A stretch of 64,000 nucleotides of DNA from Parabacteroides sp900760525 (GTDB taxonomy: Bacteria > Bacteroidota > Bacteroidia > Bacteroidales > Tannerellaceae), in assembly GCF_049860805.1 (NCBI RefSeq), contig NZ_CP187555.1, forward strand, positions 868,001 to 932,000, read 5' to 3'. Position numbers and translations under genes: made by a program. Below the pieces are notes generated by a model. That model did not search any database. It was not told the DNA's origin and was given only the letters and a program-made list of their open reading frames with translations. Shown in pieces: positions 17,066 through 25,497 of this stretch; the first letter of the stretch is position 1, and the number at the start of each line of letters is the position of its first letter.

Positions 17066-18475
17066 ATGAATAAATTAATTTTATTGTCAACCTTAGGCAG
17101 TTTGCCCTTTGCCATGCAAGCGGCCGATTATACGAATTTTATCATTATCAATCTGGATGATGTCGGTTATGGCGACTTCTCTTTCAACGGAGCATACGGC
17201 TATACGACACCCAATATCGACCAGATGGCGGCCGAGGGCGTACGCTTCACCCACTTTCTCGCCGGGCATCCGATCAGCGGCGCTTCGCGTGCCGGATTGC
17301 TGACCGGATGCTATCCGAACCGCATAGGCTTTGCCGGAGCTCCCGGGCCGGATTCCGACTACGGCATCCATCCGGAGGAGATGACGATGGGAGAGTTGCT
17401 GAAACAGAAAGACTACAGCACTGCGATATTCGGAAAGTGGCATTTGGGCAGCCAGAAGCAATTCCTTCCTCTGCAAAACGGTTTCGACGAATATTACGGT
17501 TTGCCCTATTCCAACGATATGTGGCCTTACCACCCGCAGCAGGGCGAAGTGTTCAATTTCCCCGATCTGCCGACCTACGACGGGAATGAGGTGGCCGGCT
17601 ACAATACGGACCAGTCCCGTTTCACGACCGACTATACGGCGCGTTCCGTCAACTTCATCAAAAAGAATAGCAACAAACCGTTTTTCCTTTATCTGGCCCA
17701 TTCCATGCCGCATGTGCCGCTGGCTGTTTCCGACAAGTTCAAAGGGAAAAGCGAGCAGGGTTTGTATGGAGACGTCTTGATGGAAATAGACTGGAGCGTG
17801 GGAGAGGTGCTGAAAACGTTGCGCGAATTGGGATTGGAAGAAAATACATTGGTGGTATTGACCTCCGATAACGGCCCGTGGGCAAATTATGGGAACCATG
17901 CCGGTTCTGCCGGCGGTTTGCGCGAAGCGAAAGCAACCACGTTCGATGGCGGTAACCGTATCCCCTGTGTGATGTACTGGAAAGGAAAGACACAGCCGGG
18001 CACGACTTGCAACAAGTTAGCTTCCAACATCGACCTGTTCCCGACTTTGGCAGAGATAAGCGGGGCTCCGTTGCCGCAGCGCAAGATCGACGGCGTGAGT
18101 CTTCTGCCTTTGATCCGGGGGGATAAAGATGCCAACCCGCGCGAGTCGTTTGTCTACTATTACAATAAGAATGACCTGGAAGCCGTAACGGATGGAAAGT
18201 TCAAACTGGTGTTCCCGCATAAATATGTGACCTACGGCGCTTTTGTCCCCGGCAACGACGGACAGCCCGGACAGTTGACCAACCTGCAACTTTATAAAGC
18301 GGAGATGTACGACTTGCGCCGTGATCCGGGAGAACGCTACGATGTTATCTCCCAATATCCGGAGGAAGCGGCGAAGTTGATGAAGATCGCCGACCGGATG
18401 CGTGAAGAACTTGGCGATAACCTTACCCGTATGAAAGGAAAAGAACGCCGGGAACCTGGGATGGTTTCCCGCTGA
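17066..18475 (+). CDS. S1-family sulfatase, serine type
   Basis: This 469-residue secreted enzyme has a signal peptide ending in AMQAA. The metal-binding NLDDVGYGD (D31, D32) and the sulfatase signature S71-GASRAGLLTG follow. Serine instead of cysteine at the formylglycine position means activation needs an anaerobic sulfatase-maturing enzyme (anSME). Further family blocks are GKWHLGSQKQFLPLQNGFDEYYG, AHSMPHVPL and TSDNGPW. The start is ATG 17066; the upstream in-frame sequence overlaps topB. The substrate is probably a sulfated glycan or glycoconjugate; subfamily not assigned. A possible -7 box, TATCTTTG, sits at 17010-17017. It stands alone, away from the two SusCD loci. Confidence 0.93.
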   Translation: MNKLILLSTLGSLPFAMQAADYTNFIIINLDDVGYGDFSFNGAYGYTTPNIDQMAAEGVRFTHFLAGHPISGASRAGLLTGCYPNRIGFAGAPGPDSDYGIHPEEMTMGELLKQKDYSTAIFGKWHLGSQKQFLPLQNGFDEYYGLPYSNDMWPYHPQQGEVFNFPDLPTYDGNEVAGYNTDQSRFTTDYTARSVNFIKKNSNKPFFLYLAHSMPHVPLAVSDKFKGKSEQGLYGDVLMEIDWSVGEVLKTLRELGLEENTLVVLTSDNGPWANYGNHAGSAGGLREAKATTFDGGNRIPCVMYWKGKTQPGTTCNKLASNIDLFPTLAEISGAPLPQRKIDGVSLLPLIRGDKDANPRESFVYYYNKNDLEAVTDGKFKLVFPHKYVTYGAFVPGNDGQPGQLTNLQLYKAEMYDLRRDPGERYDVISQYPEEAAKLMKIADRMREELGDNLTRMKGKERREPGMVSR

Positions 18476-18482
18476 TAGTGAG

Positions 18483-18624
18483 GCGGATCATACTATGAAC
18501 TGATCCGCGGCATACCATCTATTAACCGGCTCACACCCGTGAGCCGTATGAATCACACTTGTGAGCCGTACGTTTCACGGCTGTGAGCCGATCGAATCAC
18601 ATCCGTGATCCGGTTAATGTGCCG
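18483..18624. repeat. Hairpin and four 22-bp tandem repeats after the sulfatase gene
   Basis: GCGGATCA (18483-18490) and TGATCCGC (18501-18508) form a hairpin right after the sulfatase stop. Then GTGAGCCG recurs at 18539, 18561 and 18583, with GTGATCCG at 18605, an exact 22-bp period. Each unit can fold back because CAC or CTCAC precedes GTGAGCC. No coding frame fits. This looks like a degenerate intergenic palindromic repeat array, possibly acting as a two-way terminator between convergent sulfatase and tyrA genes. Confidence 0.75.
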
Positions 18625-18650
18625 GATGGTTTGTCTTAGTTCTTCGGGAC

Positions 18651-19424
18651 TTATTCAATATTCTTCCTGATCTTTGTCAGGTATTCTTTCATTCCTTCCG
18701 AATCTTTGTTTTTAATGATTCCCTGTAAGATGTCCAATTCTTCCTGGATGCGTGCGATCTGGTGAGGCGTGCGCGGGTTGAAAAGGATCTCCGTCAGCAG
18801 GTAATCGTCTTCGGAAAGCAGGCCGCGGGCGATCTTCATGTGACGTTTGAAGGTCGTACCCGGAGCATCCTGGTGCTTCATCGTGGCGGCGAATACCATT
18901 GTGGATGCGAACGGGATACCGAGCGAGTAGGCCACGACCTTATCATGTTCCTCGAAAGTATATTCACAGATATGCAGGCGCAGGCTGGAATAGATATCTT
19001 TAAAGAATATTTTCCCCAAATGATCTCCTTCGGAAATAATGATCGTATTTTCTTTTTCCAGTTGTCCGAGGTTGGCGAACGTCGGGCCGAACATCGGGTG
19101 GGTGGAAACATACGGGAAACCGCATGTCTCGTAAAATTCTTTCAGATATGTTTTGACTGATGCGATATCCGAGATGATGCAGTATGGTTGCAGGTAAGGC
19201 ATGACGCTTTTAAACGCTTCAATCGTATAACTCAATGTCACACAGTTGATGACCAGTTCCGGCTTGAACTCGGCTACCTCTTCTGGCTTCTGCAGGCGAA
19301 GGGCGTTATAGATGAAACGCATCCGCTTCGGATCGCTTTCCAGCACAGCCACTTCATGTTCAAAACTAAGCAAATCGGTGAAGAAAGATCCCATCTTCCC
19401 TGCACCCAATATCAGTATTTTCAT
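18651..19424 (-). CDS. tyrA: Prephenate dehydrogenase
   Basis: This 257-residue protein begins with the Rossmann motif MKILILGAGKMGSFF and continues with VINCVTLSYTIEAF and the substrate-binding VSTHPMFGPTFANL. It oxidises prephenate to 4-hydroxyphenylpyruvate for tyrosine synthesis with NAD or NADP. It lacks fused chorismate mutase and ACT domains; the mutase is fused to the DAHP synthase encoded 4 bp upstream. It is the last gene of the four-gene aromatic operon. Confidence 0.92.
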   Translation of the reverse strand: MKILILGAGKMGSFFTDLLSFEHEVAVLESDPKRMRFIYNALRLQKPEEVAEFKPELVINCVTLSYTIEAFKSVMPYLQPYCIISDIASVKTYLKEFYETCGFPYVSTHPMFGPTFANLGQLEKENTIIISEGDHLGKIFFKDIYSSLRLHICEYTFEEHDKVVAYSLGIPFASTMVFAATMKHQDAPGTTFKRHMKIARGLLSEDDYLLTEILFNPRTPHQIARIQEELDILQGIIKNKDSEGMKEYLTKIRKNIE

Positions 19425-19428
19425 TTTC

Positions 19429-20499
19429 TTATTGTTCGTTCATTATGATCATCTGCTGGCGGACAGACTCTTCATGGATTTCTTTCAGCATTTCTTTTAC
19501 AAAGTCCGTGTTCAGTTCCATCTGTTCGCCCATATTGGAACGCTTTTCCAGGATTTCGCTGTAGCGCGGTGATTGCAGGATCGGCATATTGTGCTCTTTC
19601 TTATACACACCGATTTCGCGGGAGATGCGCATACGTTTGGCCAGCAGTTCCAGCAACTGCTCGTCGATACCGTCGATCTGGCGGCGGAGTTCGGACAGGT
19701 TTTCGGTTGTCTGGTTAGAATCGCGGATCACCAATAAGTTCAGTACGTAATCCAATACATCCGGTGTAATCTGCTGGGAAGCATCACTCCAGGCACAATC
19801 CGGGTTGCAGTGCGATTCGATGATCAAACCGTCGAAGCTCAGGTCCATTGCCTGCTGGCAGAGCGGAGCGACCAGTTCGCGTTTGCCTCCGATATGGCTC
19901 GGATCGCAGAAGATCGGCAGGTTCGGCATACGGCGGCGCAGTTCGATAGGGATATGCCAGAGCGGGAGGTTACGGTACATCTTTTTATCGTATGAGCTGA
20001 AACCGCGGTGGATAGCACCGAGGCGACGAATGCCGGCTCCGTAGAGACGTTGGAAAGCGCCGATCCACAATTCCAAATCCGGATTAACCGGGTTCTTGAT
20101 CAGAACAGGGACATCCACACCTTTCAGTGCATCTGCAATTTCCTGTACGGCGAACGGGTTGACCGTTGTACGGGCGCCGATCCACAATATGTCGATCCCT
20201 GCTTTCAATGCTTCGAACACATGGTCTTTCGTTGCCACTTCGGTAGCCACATACATGCCTGTTTCCTTTTTTACCCGCTTCAACCATTGCAGGCCTTCCA
20301 CACCGATTCCTTCGAATCCACCCGGTTTGGTACGAGGTTTCCAGATTCCTGCGCGGAACAGCTTGATGCCTTTGTCGGCAATCCCTTTGGCTGTTTCCAT
20401 AACTTGTTCTTCTGTCTCTGCGCTACACGGACCGGCGATTACGACAGGGCGCTGCGGGTCTATACCGGGTAACATGATTGATTCTAATTCCATTTCCAT
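19429..20499 (-). CDS. Bifunctional DAHP synthase / chorismate mutase
   Basis: This 356-residue fusion has residues 1-260 as a DAHP synthase of the KDO8P-synthase-like class (VVIAGPCSAETEEQVM, FRAGIWKPRTKPGGFEGIG, IGARTTVNPFAVQEIA, CDPSHIGGKR). Residues about 268-356 form an AroQ-type chorismate mutase (LRRQIDGIDEQLLELLAKRM, IGVYKKEHNMPI). It makes DAHP from PEP and erythrose 4-phosphate and also converts chorismate to prephenate, so one protein covers the first shikimate step and the branch to Phe/Tyr. The mutase domain commonly mediates feedback in such fusions. The start at 20499 follows a short TGATTTA repeat. Confidence 0.94.
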   Translation of the reverse strand: MEMELESIMLPGIDPQRPVVIAGPCSAETEEQVMETAKGIADKGIKLFRAGIWKPRTKPGGFEGIGVEGLQWLKRVKKETGMYVATEVATKDHVFEALKAGIDILWIGARTTVNPFAVQEIADALKGVDVPVLIKNPVNPDLELWIGAFQRLYGAGIRRLGAIHRGFSSYDKKMYRNLPLWHIPIELRRRMPNLPIFCDPSHIGGKRELVAPLCQQAMDLSFDGLIIESHCNPDCAWSDASQQITPDVLDYVLNLLVIRDSNQTTENLSELRRQIDGIDEQLLELLAKRMRISREIGVYKKEHNMPILQSPRYSEILEKRSNMGEQMELNTDFVKEMLKEIHEESVRQQMIIMNEQ

Positions 20500-20508
20500 G
20501 ACTGTATG

Positions 20509-20536
20509 ATGATTTATGATTTATGATTTATGATTT
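20509..20536. repeat. 7-bp tandem repeat between aminotransferase and DAHP synthase genes
   Basis: The unit GATTTAT is repeated three times plus a partial copy, covering the short gap and the last codons and stop of the aminotransferase gene. It could vary in length by slippage, which would change the aminotransferase C-terminus (HKS) and the distance to the next start. Confidence 0.7.
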
Positions 20537-21738
20537 GATGGCGATACATAAATCTTTTTTATTCTCTTTAATGCTTCTTCCAATGTCTCTTTTTTACAAC
20601 AGAGCGAGATACGGATGTAACGTTCGCCCTGGCTGCCGAAGATGAATCCCGGTGTCAGGAAGACGTTGGCATCATACAGGACTCTGTCGGCTATCGCTTC
20701 GCTGCCTTTTGCCTCGGCGGGGATTTTTCCCCAGAGGAACATGCCTACCTGCTTTTCGTCATACTCGCATCCCAACGTGTGCATGATCTGTCCGGCGAGA
20801 TCGCGGCGGCTGCGATAGACGCGGTTCATATTGTCGTACCATTCCTTCGGGGCGCTCAGGGCTTCGACAGCTGCGTGTTGCATCGGCTTGAACTGTCCGG
20901 AGTCGATATTGCTTTTCACTTTCAGAACCCACTGTACGAACTGGGCGTTGGAGGCGAGCATCGCCATACGCCAACCCGGCATATTGTGTGCCTTGCTCAT
21001 GGAGTTCATTTCGATGCAGATGTCTTTGGCTCCCGGTACGGACAGGATGCTCAACGGATGCTCGTTCAGGATGAAGCTGTAAGGATTGTCGTTGCAGATG
21101 ATAATCCCGTGCTTCTTTCCGAAAGCAACCAGCTTTTCGTATAGTTCCATGCTGGCGTTTGCCCCTGTCGGCATATTCGGGTAGTTGGTCCACATCAGCT
21201 TGACGTTCGAGAGGTCCATCTTTTCCAGCTCTTCGAAGTCCGGCTGCCAGCCCAGTTCCTCTTTCAGCTCATAAGAGATCAGATTGGCTTCAACTAATTT
21301 GCTTACCGAACTGTAGGTCGGATAACCCGGATTGGGAACCAGCACGCCGTCGCCCGGATTCAGGAATGCCAGCGAGATGTGCAGGATTCCCTCTTTGGAA
21401 CCGATCAGCGGCTGGATTTCCGTTTTCGGATCGAGGTCTACGTCATACCATTTCTTATACCAACCGGCAAAGCCTTTACGCAGTTCGGGAATGCCTACAT
21501 ACGGCTGATAACCGTGTTCGTTCGGCTGACGGGCATGTTCGCACAAGGTCTCGATAGTCCGTTCCGAAGGAGGGAGGTCGGGACTGCCTACGCCGAGGTT
21601 GATCACGTTTTTGCCTGCGGCATTCATTTCGGCTACTTCTTTCAGTTTCCTGGAAAAGTAGTATTCCTGTACGCTACCTACACGGTTAGCGGGTGTAATC
21701 GTTTTACACACTTTGTTTTCCTTCTGCATATTCGCCAA
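20521..21738 (-). CDS. PLP-dependent aminotransferase, class I/II, of the aromatic operon
   Basis: This 405-residue fold-type I aminotransferase shows VINLGVGSPDLPPSERTI, VPNPGYPTYSSVSKL, WTNYPNMPTGANAS, ICNDNPYSF and the cofactor lysine in EMNSMSKAHNMPGWRMAM. By position between pheA and the DAHP synthase gene it probably transaminates phenylpyruvate and 4-hydroxyphenylpyruvate, or prephenate to arogenate. The sequence also resembles LL-diaminopimelate aminotransferases, so substrate is inferred from context. Two close starts exist (21738, 21729); both overlap the pheA end by 25-35 bp, which suggests translational coupling. Confidence 0.88.
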   Translation of the reverse strand: MANMQKENKVCKTITPANRVGSVQEYYFSRKLKEVAEMNAAGKNVINLGVGSPDLPPSERTIETLCEHARQPNEHGYQPYVGIPELRKGFAGWYKKWYDVDLDPKTEIQPLIGSKEGILHISLAFLNPGDGVLVPNPGYPTYSSVSKLVEANLISYELKEELGWQPDFEELEKMDLSNVKLMWTNYPNMPTGANASMELYEKLVAFGKKHGIIICNDNPYSFILNEHPLSILSVPGAKDICIEMNSMSKAHNMPGWRMAMLASNAQFVQWVLKVKSNIDSGQFKPMQHAAVEALSAPKEWYDNMNRVYRSRRDLAGQIMHTLGCEYDEKQVGMFLWGKIPAEAKGSEAIADRVLYDANVFLTPGFIFGSQGERYIRISLCCKKETLEEALKRIKKIYVSPSNHKS

Positions 21739-22549
21739 GTATTTTTAAGTCTTTTGTCAACGGTCTGATAGCATCCAATGCCTGTTTGTAGCGCAGGTAA
21801 TCCGTAAATGTCAGATTGATATAGAACAGATATTCCCATTCGCGGCCAATGATCGGCAAGGATTGTATTTTGGAAAGATTCATGTCGTAGAAAGAGAGGA
21901 CGGAGAGAACTTTGGAGAGGCTGCCGGCTGTGTGGGGGAGGGCGAAAACGACTGACGCTTTGTTTTTGTCTTCACCTTTGAGCATCTCGTCTGCCGTCCA
22001 GCGGTCGGCTATTGCCAGGAAGCGGGTGAAGTTGCGTTTGTTTGTCTCGATCCCTTCGGCAAGGACTTCCATGTTGTAGATCTGGGCGGCCAGTTTCCCG
22101 CAGATGGCGGCATGTCCTTTCAGTTGGTTTTCCGAAATCCACCGGGCGCTCATGGCGGTGTCTTCCTTCTCGACTACTTTCGCATTGGGCAGCGTATCGA
22201 GGAAATCGGTACATTGCATCAAGGCGATCGGGTGGGAGTTGACCTCTTTGACATCGTGGATGTCGGTTCCCGGAAGTGCAACCAGCGAGTGGGAGATACG
22301 CAGTTTGTATTCACCGATAATCTGTAAACCGCTTTCACGGATCAGCTCGTGGTTCTGCAGCAAGCTGCCTGCAATCGTGTTCTCGATCGCCATCATTCCC
22401 AGAATGGAAGGATCTTTCTTGATGGTCGCAATGACATCTCTGAATGTGTTGCAACCGATAATTTCAATTTCTTCACCTTCGAAATAATTACGGGCGGCTA
22501 TATCGTGGTACGAACCGGCTATTCCCTGGATTGCTACTTTCTTTTTCAT
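21704..22549 (-). CDS. pheA: Prephenate dehydratase
   Basis: This 281-residue protein has a dehydratase domain (VAIQGIAGSYHDIAARNYF, GMMAIENTIAGSLLQNHELI, NFTRFLAIADR) and a C-terminal ACT domain (SVVFALPHTAGSLSKVLSVL, MNLSKIQSLPIIGREWEYLFY) that should bind phenylalanine. It converts prephenate to phenylpyruvate. It lacks the N-terminal chorismate mutase found in the enterobacterial protein. It is the first structural gene of the aromatic operon and is preceded by a Phe/Tyr leader peptide and attenuator. Confidence 0.95.
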   Translation of the reverse strand: MKKKVAIQGIAGSYHDIAARNYFEGEEIEIIGCNTFRDVIATIKKDPSILGMMAIENTIAGSLLQNHELIRESGLQIIGEYKLRISHSLVALPGTDIHDVKEVNSHPIALMQCTDFLDTLPNAKVVEKEDTAMSARWISENQLKGHAAICGKLAAQIYNMEVLAEGIETNKRNFTRFLAIADRWTADEMLKGEDKNKASVVFALPHTAGSLSKVLSVLSFYDMNLSKIQSLPIIGREWEYLFYINLTFTDYLRYKQALDAIRPLTKDLKILGEYAEGKQSV

Positions 22550-22592
22550 CTTCTCTTTATCTATTAATTTTCAATTTTCAATTGTCAGTAAC

Positions 22593-22623
22593 AAAAAAAA
22601 GTCCCACCGAACCGGCAGGACTT
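22593..22623 (-). terminator. Attenuator terminator upstream of pheA
   Basis: On the minus strand GTCCTGCCG and CGGTGGGAC form a stem with two G-U pairs and a GTT loop (22621-22601), followed by eight T (22600-22593). It lies between the leader peptide stop and the pheA start, about 45 nt before the latter. Its 5' arm TCCTGCC (22620-22614) can instead pair with GGCAGGA (22682-22676) inside the leader ORF, giving an antiterminator. Confidence 0.85.
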
Positions 22624-22663
22624 CATATTTTGTTATTGATATATACATTCATTCATCAACGCT

Positions 22664-22738
22664 CTACATACAAACTCCTGCCTTCACTCTGCTAAAGTAA
22701 AAGTAATAAAAGTAATATGTAAAGCTAAATCGATTCAT
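22664..22738 (-). CDS. Phe/Tyr-rich leader peptide of the aromatic operon
   Basis: A 24-codon ORF (ATG at 22738, TAG at 22664) contains the run FSFTYYFYYFYF: six Phe and five Tyr within 12 codons. It is too biased to be chance and sits just upstream of a terminator before pheA. By the classical attenuation model, shortage of charged Phe or Tyr tRNA stalls the ribosome on these codons, leaves GGCAGGA (22682-22676) free to pair with the terminator arm, and lets transcription continue. Full translation to the stop covers GGCAGGA and lets the terminator form. The mechanism is inferred from sequence geometry. Confidence 0.85.
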   Translation of the reverse strand: MNRFSFTYYFYYFYFSRVKAGVCM

Positions 22739-22765
22739 TTTGTCTCTTTGTTTTTAAATACGCAG

Positions 22766-22797
22766 CAAAAGTAACGCTTTTTTGGAAACTACAAGCA
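22766..22797 (-). promoter_or_regulatory. Promoter of the aromatic operon leader
   Basis: On the minus strand TACTTTTG at 22773-22766 is an exact TAnnTTTG -7 box, with TTG about 18 bp upstream in the -33 position. Transcription would start near 22760, about 20 nt before the leader peptide ATG. Confidence 0.6.
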
Positions 22798-22969
22798 TAA
22801 AGTAATAATTTTTTTTGCGAGCTTGAAAATATTTAGGGTAAATCCTATATGGGTACGTTACTTCAATCGGTATATGATCTGCTCCTTCATAATTATATTA
22901 CCTCTATTTATTGCATTACAAATAGGAAAGTTTTATCTTCGTGGCGTTGTTAACAAACCAATGTAGGAA

Positions 22970-25387
22970 ATGAAGAAGTGTTTTTTTCTCTTGTTGACCT
23001 TATTGTGTATTAGCTATTCTACCATGGCGGCGCCGGGTTTCCGTATAAAAGGAAAAATAGTCGATGCCAATAATAACCAACCGATTGATTTTGCCGATGT
23101 ACTCCTTTTTCGTGAAGGAGACGTTAATCCTGTGTTTCATGCTTTGCCCGATCCCGACGGTACGTTTCGTATTGCCGGTGTGAAGGACGGTAAGTATAAC
23201 CTTTTGGTGCGCCTGGTCGGTTATGATCTGTATAACCGTCCCGGTATTGTGCTGGATGCTGCTTCAAAGGCAATGGACTTGGGAACGATCGCCATGAAGC
23301 CGTTGGAAGTGGGGCTGGCTGAAGTAGAAGTGGTGGCACAGAAAAAACAAGTGATTTATAAATTGGATAAGAAGGTGATCGAAGCCTCCTCGAACCTGCT
23401 TGCCGGAGGCGGCTCGGCTGTCGATATCCTCGAGAACACGCCATCTATACGCGTGGATGCGGAAGGGGAGGTAAGTTTCCGCGGCAGCACCGGTTTCACG
23501 GTCTATGTGGACGGCAAACCGAGTGTGTTCAGCGGTACGCAGGCTTTGGAGCAGATCCCGGCCGGACATATCGCGAATATCGAAATTATCACGACCCCAT
23601 CGGCCCGTCACGATACGGGAGGCGATGTGGGAATCATCAATATTGTAACGAAGAAACACGCCCAACATGGTTTTAGCGGCATGGTGAACCTGACGGGAAG
23701 CACGGTCCTGTCTCGCGGCGTGGATTTCCTGTTGTCGCAACAGAACAAGGCGTCGCGCTGGTATCTGGGCGGTGTGTGGAGCGACCGCCTGCGCAAGAGT
23801 GACTTCGATCAGGAGAAGACGACTATAATTTCGGACACGGCAACGACCTCCCATTCCAACGGACCGCGTAAGAGCAACAACTTAAACTACTCGATGAAGG
23901 CGGGCTGGATGTACACATTGCCTCATACCACCTTGAATGCCGACTTCGAAGGAGGGTATGGCGGACGTACGCGCAACGGCGACCTGGATTATAAGGAAAG
24001 GCGTCTGGCTGGCGTGATTACCTTCGGCGAAGGCGATTATTACAGCCGTGACGATTACGACCTGCATGAAACCTATTTCCAGGGAACGATCGGCTTCGAT
24101 CATAAATTCGACGATGAGGGACATCAATTGACGGGAAGTTTCTACCTGAAATACGGAGGCAATGCGATGGAATATTTCCAGAGCGACCTCTTCAATAAGA
24201 ACAACGAGCGGGAAAAGGGACACCGCGCCTGGGAAGATGAGCATCGCTGGACGGTACGGGGCAACCTGGACTATGTTTATCCTTACAGCAAGACGGGACG
24301 GATCGAAGGCGGCTACCAATATTTCTCTTACCTGGAAGATGGCGACTACACGATGCACTTTTGGGATCCGGTGAAGAAGGAATTTTACAACCGGGACGAT
24401 ATCTATAACACATTCTATTTTCAGCATGGCATCAATTCAGTCTATGCAATTGTAGCGGATAGCTATAAGTCGTTCGATTTCCAGGCGGGTGTGCGTGGCG
24501 AGCATACCCATCGTGTCCTGCGGAGCTCTATCCCGGGCAAGGACCGTACCTACAATAAGTTCGAGTTCTTCCCTTCCCTCCACCTGGGTTATACGTTCCC
24601 GAAGGAACATAAGTTGCTTGTTTCCTACTCGCGCCGTATCACCCGTCCGGAACTTTTCTTCATGGAGCCGTATATTACCTACCGCGATTTTTATTCGGCC
24701 GAGATCGGTAATCCGGATATCCGATCGGAGTATATCAACTCTTTCGAACTGAATTATAAGAAGAATATCGGTGAGCATACGGTTTCTGCCACGGTATTCC
24801 ACCGGAGCCGGAAAGATAAGATCGAACGCCTGCGCGTACCCTACGAAGCCGGTGTGACACTGGACTCGATGGCGAATGTCGGGCACGATTACTCGACTGG
24901 TATCGAACTGAGCGGACAGGTGCAGCTAACCCGTTGGTGGAACGTGAACCTGAACGGAAGTCTGTACCATTATAAGGTTAAGAACCAGTATAAGACTGGT
25001 GGCGAGAATGAGAAGAGTACGAACTACGATATCATGTGGAACAACTCTTTCGATGTCTTCAAATATACTCGCATCCAGGTAGACGGCAACTTCGTCGGCC
25101 CGTCTGTCACGACCCAGGGGCGTACGGATGCTTTCTGGTATGTGAACCTCGCCGTTCGCCAGCAGTTGATGAACCGTAAACTGGCGGCAACGCTTTCATT
25201 TCGGGATGTCTTCAATTCAGCCCGTTATGTAAGCAAGATCACTACTTCAAACCTGCAATCCATCACGCGGATCCGCCCCAGCTATCCGCTGATTACGCTC
25301 ACGCTCAGCTATACGTTCAATAACTTCAAAGCCAAGAGCTCCCAGAAGAGGGAGGATCATGACTTGTTTGAAGGAACGAACCATTGA
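22970..25387 (+). CDS. TonB-dependent outer-membrane receptor with carboxypeptidase-regulatory-like domain
   Basis: This 805-residue protein has a signal peptide ending near STMAAPG. A carboxypeptidase-D regulatory-like domain (about 23-110, FRIKGKIVDANNNQPIDFADVLL) follows. The plug domain (about 125-230) has SAVDILENTPSIRVDAEGEV and YVDGKPSVFSG, and a large beta-barrel of the OMP_b-brl_3 type completes it. It lacks an STN signalling domain and is not SusC-type: no SusD gene follows. The ligand is unknown; such receptors import siderophores, metals, peptides or oligosaccharides. The ECF sigma gene downstream is separated by a strong inverted repeat, so it more likely belongs to the next locus. 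Confidence 0.88.
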   Translation: MKKCFFLLLTLLCISYSTMAAPGFRIKGKIVDANNNQPIDFADVLLFREGDVNPVFHALPDPDGTFRIAGVKDGKYNLLVRLVGYDLYNRPGIVLDAASKAMDLGTIAMKPLEVGLAEVEVVAQKKQVIYKLDKKVIEASSNLLAGGGSAVDILENTPSIRVDAEGEVSFRGSTGFTVYVDGKPSVFSGTQALEQIPAGHIANIEIITTPSARHDTGGDVGIINIVTKKHAQHGFSGMVNLTGSTVLSRGVDFLLSQQNKASRWYLGGVWSDRLRKSDFDQEKTTIISDTATTSHSNGPRKSNNLNYSMKAGWMYTLPHTTLNADFEGGYGGRTRNGDLDYKERRLAGVITFGEGDYYSRDDYDLHETYFQGTIGFDHKFDDEGHQLTGSFYLKYGGNAMEYFQSDLFNKNNEREKGHRAWEDEHRWTVRGNLDYVYPYSKTGRIEGGYQYFSYLEDGDYTMHFWDPVKKEFYNRDDIYNTFYFQHGINSVYAIVADSYKSFDFQAGVRGEHTHRVLRSSIPGKDRTYNKFEFFPSLHLGYTFPKEHKLLVSYSRRITRPELFFMEPYITYRDFYSAEIGNPDIRSEYINSFELNYKKNIGEHTVSATVFHRSRKDKIERLRVPYEAGVTLDSMANVGHDYSTGIELSGQVQLTRWWNVNLNGSLYHYKVKNQYKTGGENEKSTNYDIMWNNSFDVFKYTRIQVDGNFVGPSVTTQGRTDAFWYVNLAVRQQLMNRKLAATLSFRDVFNSARYVSKITTSNLQSITRIRPSYPLITLTLSYTFNNFKAKSSQKREDHDLFEGTNH

Positions 25388-25391
25388 GGAC

Positions 25392-25462
25392 TTGAAAATT
25401 GAGAATTAAAAATTGAAAATTAGGAAGAGGAAAATTTTTAATTTTTAATTCTCAATTTTCAA
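25392..25462. repeat. 30-bp AT-rich inverted repeat between receptor and sigma genes
   Basis: The arms at 25392-25421 and 25433-25462 are inverted copies with a single mismatch and an 11-nt loop; each is built from TTGAAAATT/GAGAATTAAAA-type units. Similar TTCAATTTTCAATT sequence occurs at 22570-22584. It can act as a terminator in either direction and looks like a small repeated palindromic element. Confidence 0.8.
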
Positions 25463-25497
25463 TTTATTCATTACGTTTGTAGAATATTTAACGGAAT

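Noticed and set aside
18525..18624. CRISPR-like array
   Set aside because: The period is only 22 bp, the units are degenerate and self-pairing, and there are no cas genes.
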